Position numbers and translations under genes: made by a program. Source: Gracilibacillus alcaliphilus (GTDB lineage: Bacteria; Bacillota; Bacilli; Bacillales; Amphibacillaceae). From it: a stretch of 64,000 nucleotides of DNA. This document shows positions 63,903 through 64,000 of this stretch, in pieces (positions within the stretch are counted from its first letter, which is position 1; every line of letters begins with the position of its first letter). The notes beneath the pieces are model-generated. The model searched no databases. It was given only the letters and a program-made list of their open reading frames with translations, and had not been told where the DNA came from. The stretch is taken from the NCBI RefSeq assembly GCF_016909015.1, contig NZ_JAFBFA010000006.1:62001-126000 (forward strand), read 5' to 3'.

Positions 63903-64000
63903 TTAGTTTGGCTGTATTTCATCCGGCAAGCGATTGATCTGGTCAATAGAAGCCTTAGATAAACCTCCTGTCCGCCAAAAAGAAAAGGCATTATAATTTC
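63903..64000 (-). CDS. C-terminal end of an unidentified protein (partial)
   Basis: A minus-strand frame enters from the right edge and stops at TAA 63905-63903. The ~31 visible residues (NYNAFSFWRTGGLSKASID, QINRLPDEIQPN) are soluble-looking and normal in composition. The terminator at 63831 follows. The family is not recognisable. Confidence 0.5.
   Translation of the reverse strand, partial: NYNAFSFWRTGGLSKASIDQINRLPDEIQPN

Overview
This window looks like chromosomal DNA of a low-GC Gram-positive bacterium of the family Bacillaceae, most likely a halotolerant genus close to Gracilibacillus, Virgibacillus or Oceanobacillus (genus is inference). The evidence is AT-rich composition, strong AGGAGG-type ribosome sites, frequent TTG and GTG starts, and gene neighbourhoods known from Bacillus: sppA-yteJ, yhgD-yhgE, ydbS-ydbT, mtnU-mtnE, a ywaC-type alarmone synthetase, class III fbp and an lmo0937-type miniprotein. 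There is no phage, insertion sequence or CRISPR array. The region is core genome with small accessory islands and decaying genes.

Layout. 1-4.7 kb: a transglutaminase-like protein, then a sugar locus (ROK repressor, MFS transporter, sugar O-acetyltransferase, HAD phosphatase). 5.1-7.6 kb: a MalT/LuxR-type regulator broken by two TGA codons and a frameshift. 7.7-13.1 kb: sppA, yteJ, remnants of an alpha/beta hydrolase, a DUF3189 protein and fbp. 13.4-16.6 kb: a very large hybrid sensor kinase preceded by an 11-codon leader ORF. 16.7-32.0 kb: oxidoreductases (yhfP, two reductases, NamA, SDR), the ywaC-type alarmone synthetase with an unusual palindromic promoter, yhgDE, a lipoprotein, ddh, a two-component system and a PAP2 phosphatase. 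32.1 kb: a HisA of eukaryotic type. 33.0-36.7 kb: a 52-bp tandem repeat, a broken NERD protein and the mtnU-mtnE pair. 36.8-44.5 kb: a GGDEF protein, membrane proteins and a ribonucleotide reductase operon (nrdA, nrdB, flavodoxin) with paired NrdR boxes. 44.9-51.9 kb: csaA, an ABC exporter, a fructokinase, an aldo/keto reductase, a LysM-M14 peptidase and a TetR regulator.

52.3-58.8 kb is the most interesting part. It is one same-strand cluster of an AEC transporter, a LarA-family protein, an SDR dehydrogenase, LarE, a gluconokinase-like FGGY kinase and LarB. LarB and LarE make the nickel-pincer (NPN) cofactor that LarA-family racemases and epimerases use. Placing them with a kinase and dehydrogenase of sugar acids suggests a nickel-dependent sugar-acid epimerase feeding a catabolic route. 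LarC, which inserts nickel, is not in the window.

59-64 kb: a paired SMR efflux pump, ydbST, a ZIP metal transporter, the lmo0937-type miniprotein, tRNA-Gly(TCC) and the end of an unknown gene. Intergenic gaps hold several families of structured repeats, among them a TGTTCAAAAAGTCC-ended element with three recognisable copies and one degenerate half, and a pair of related terminator hairpins flanking ~53-bp degenerate repeats.
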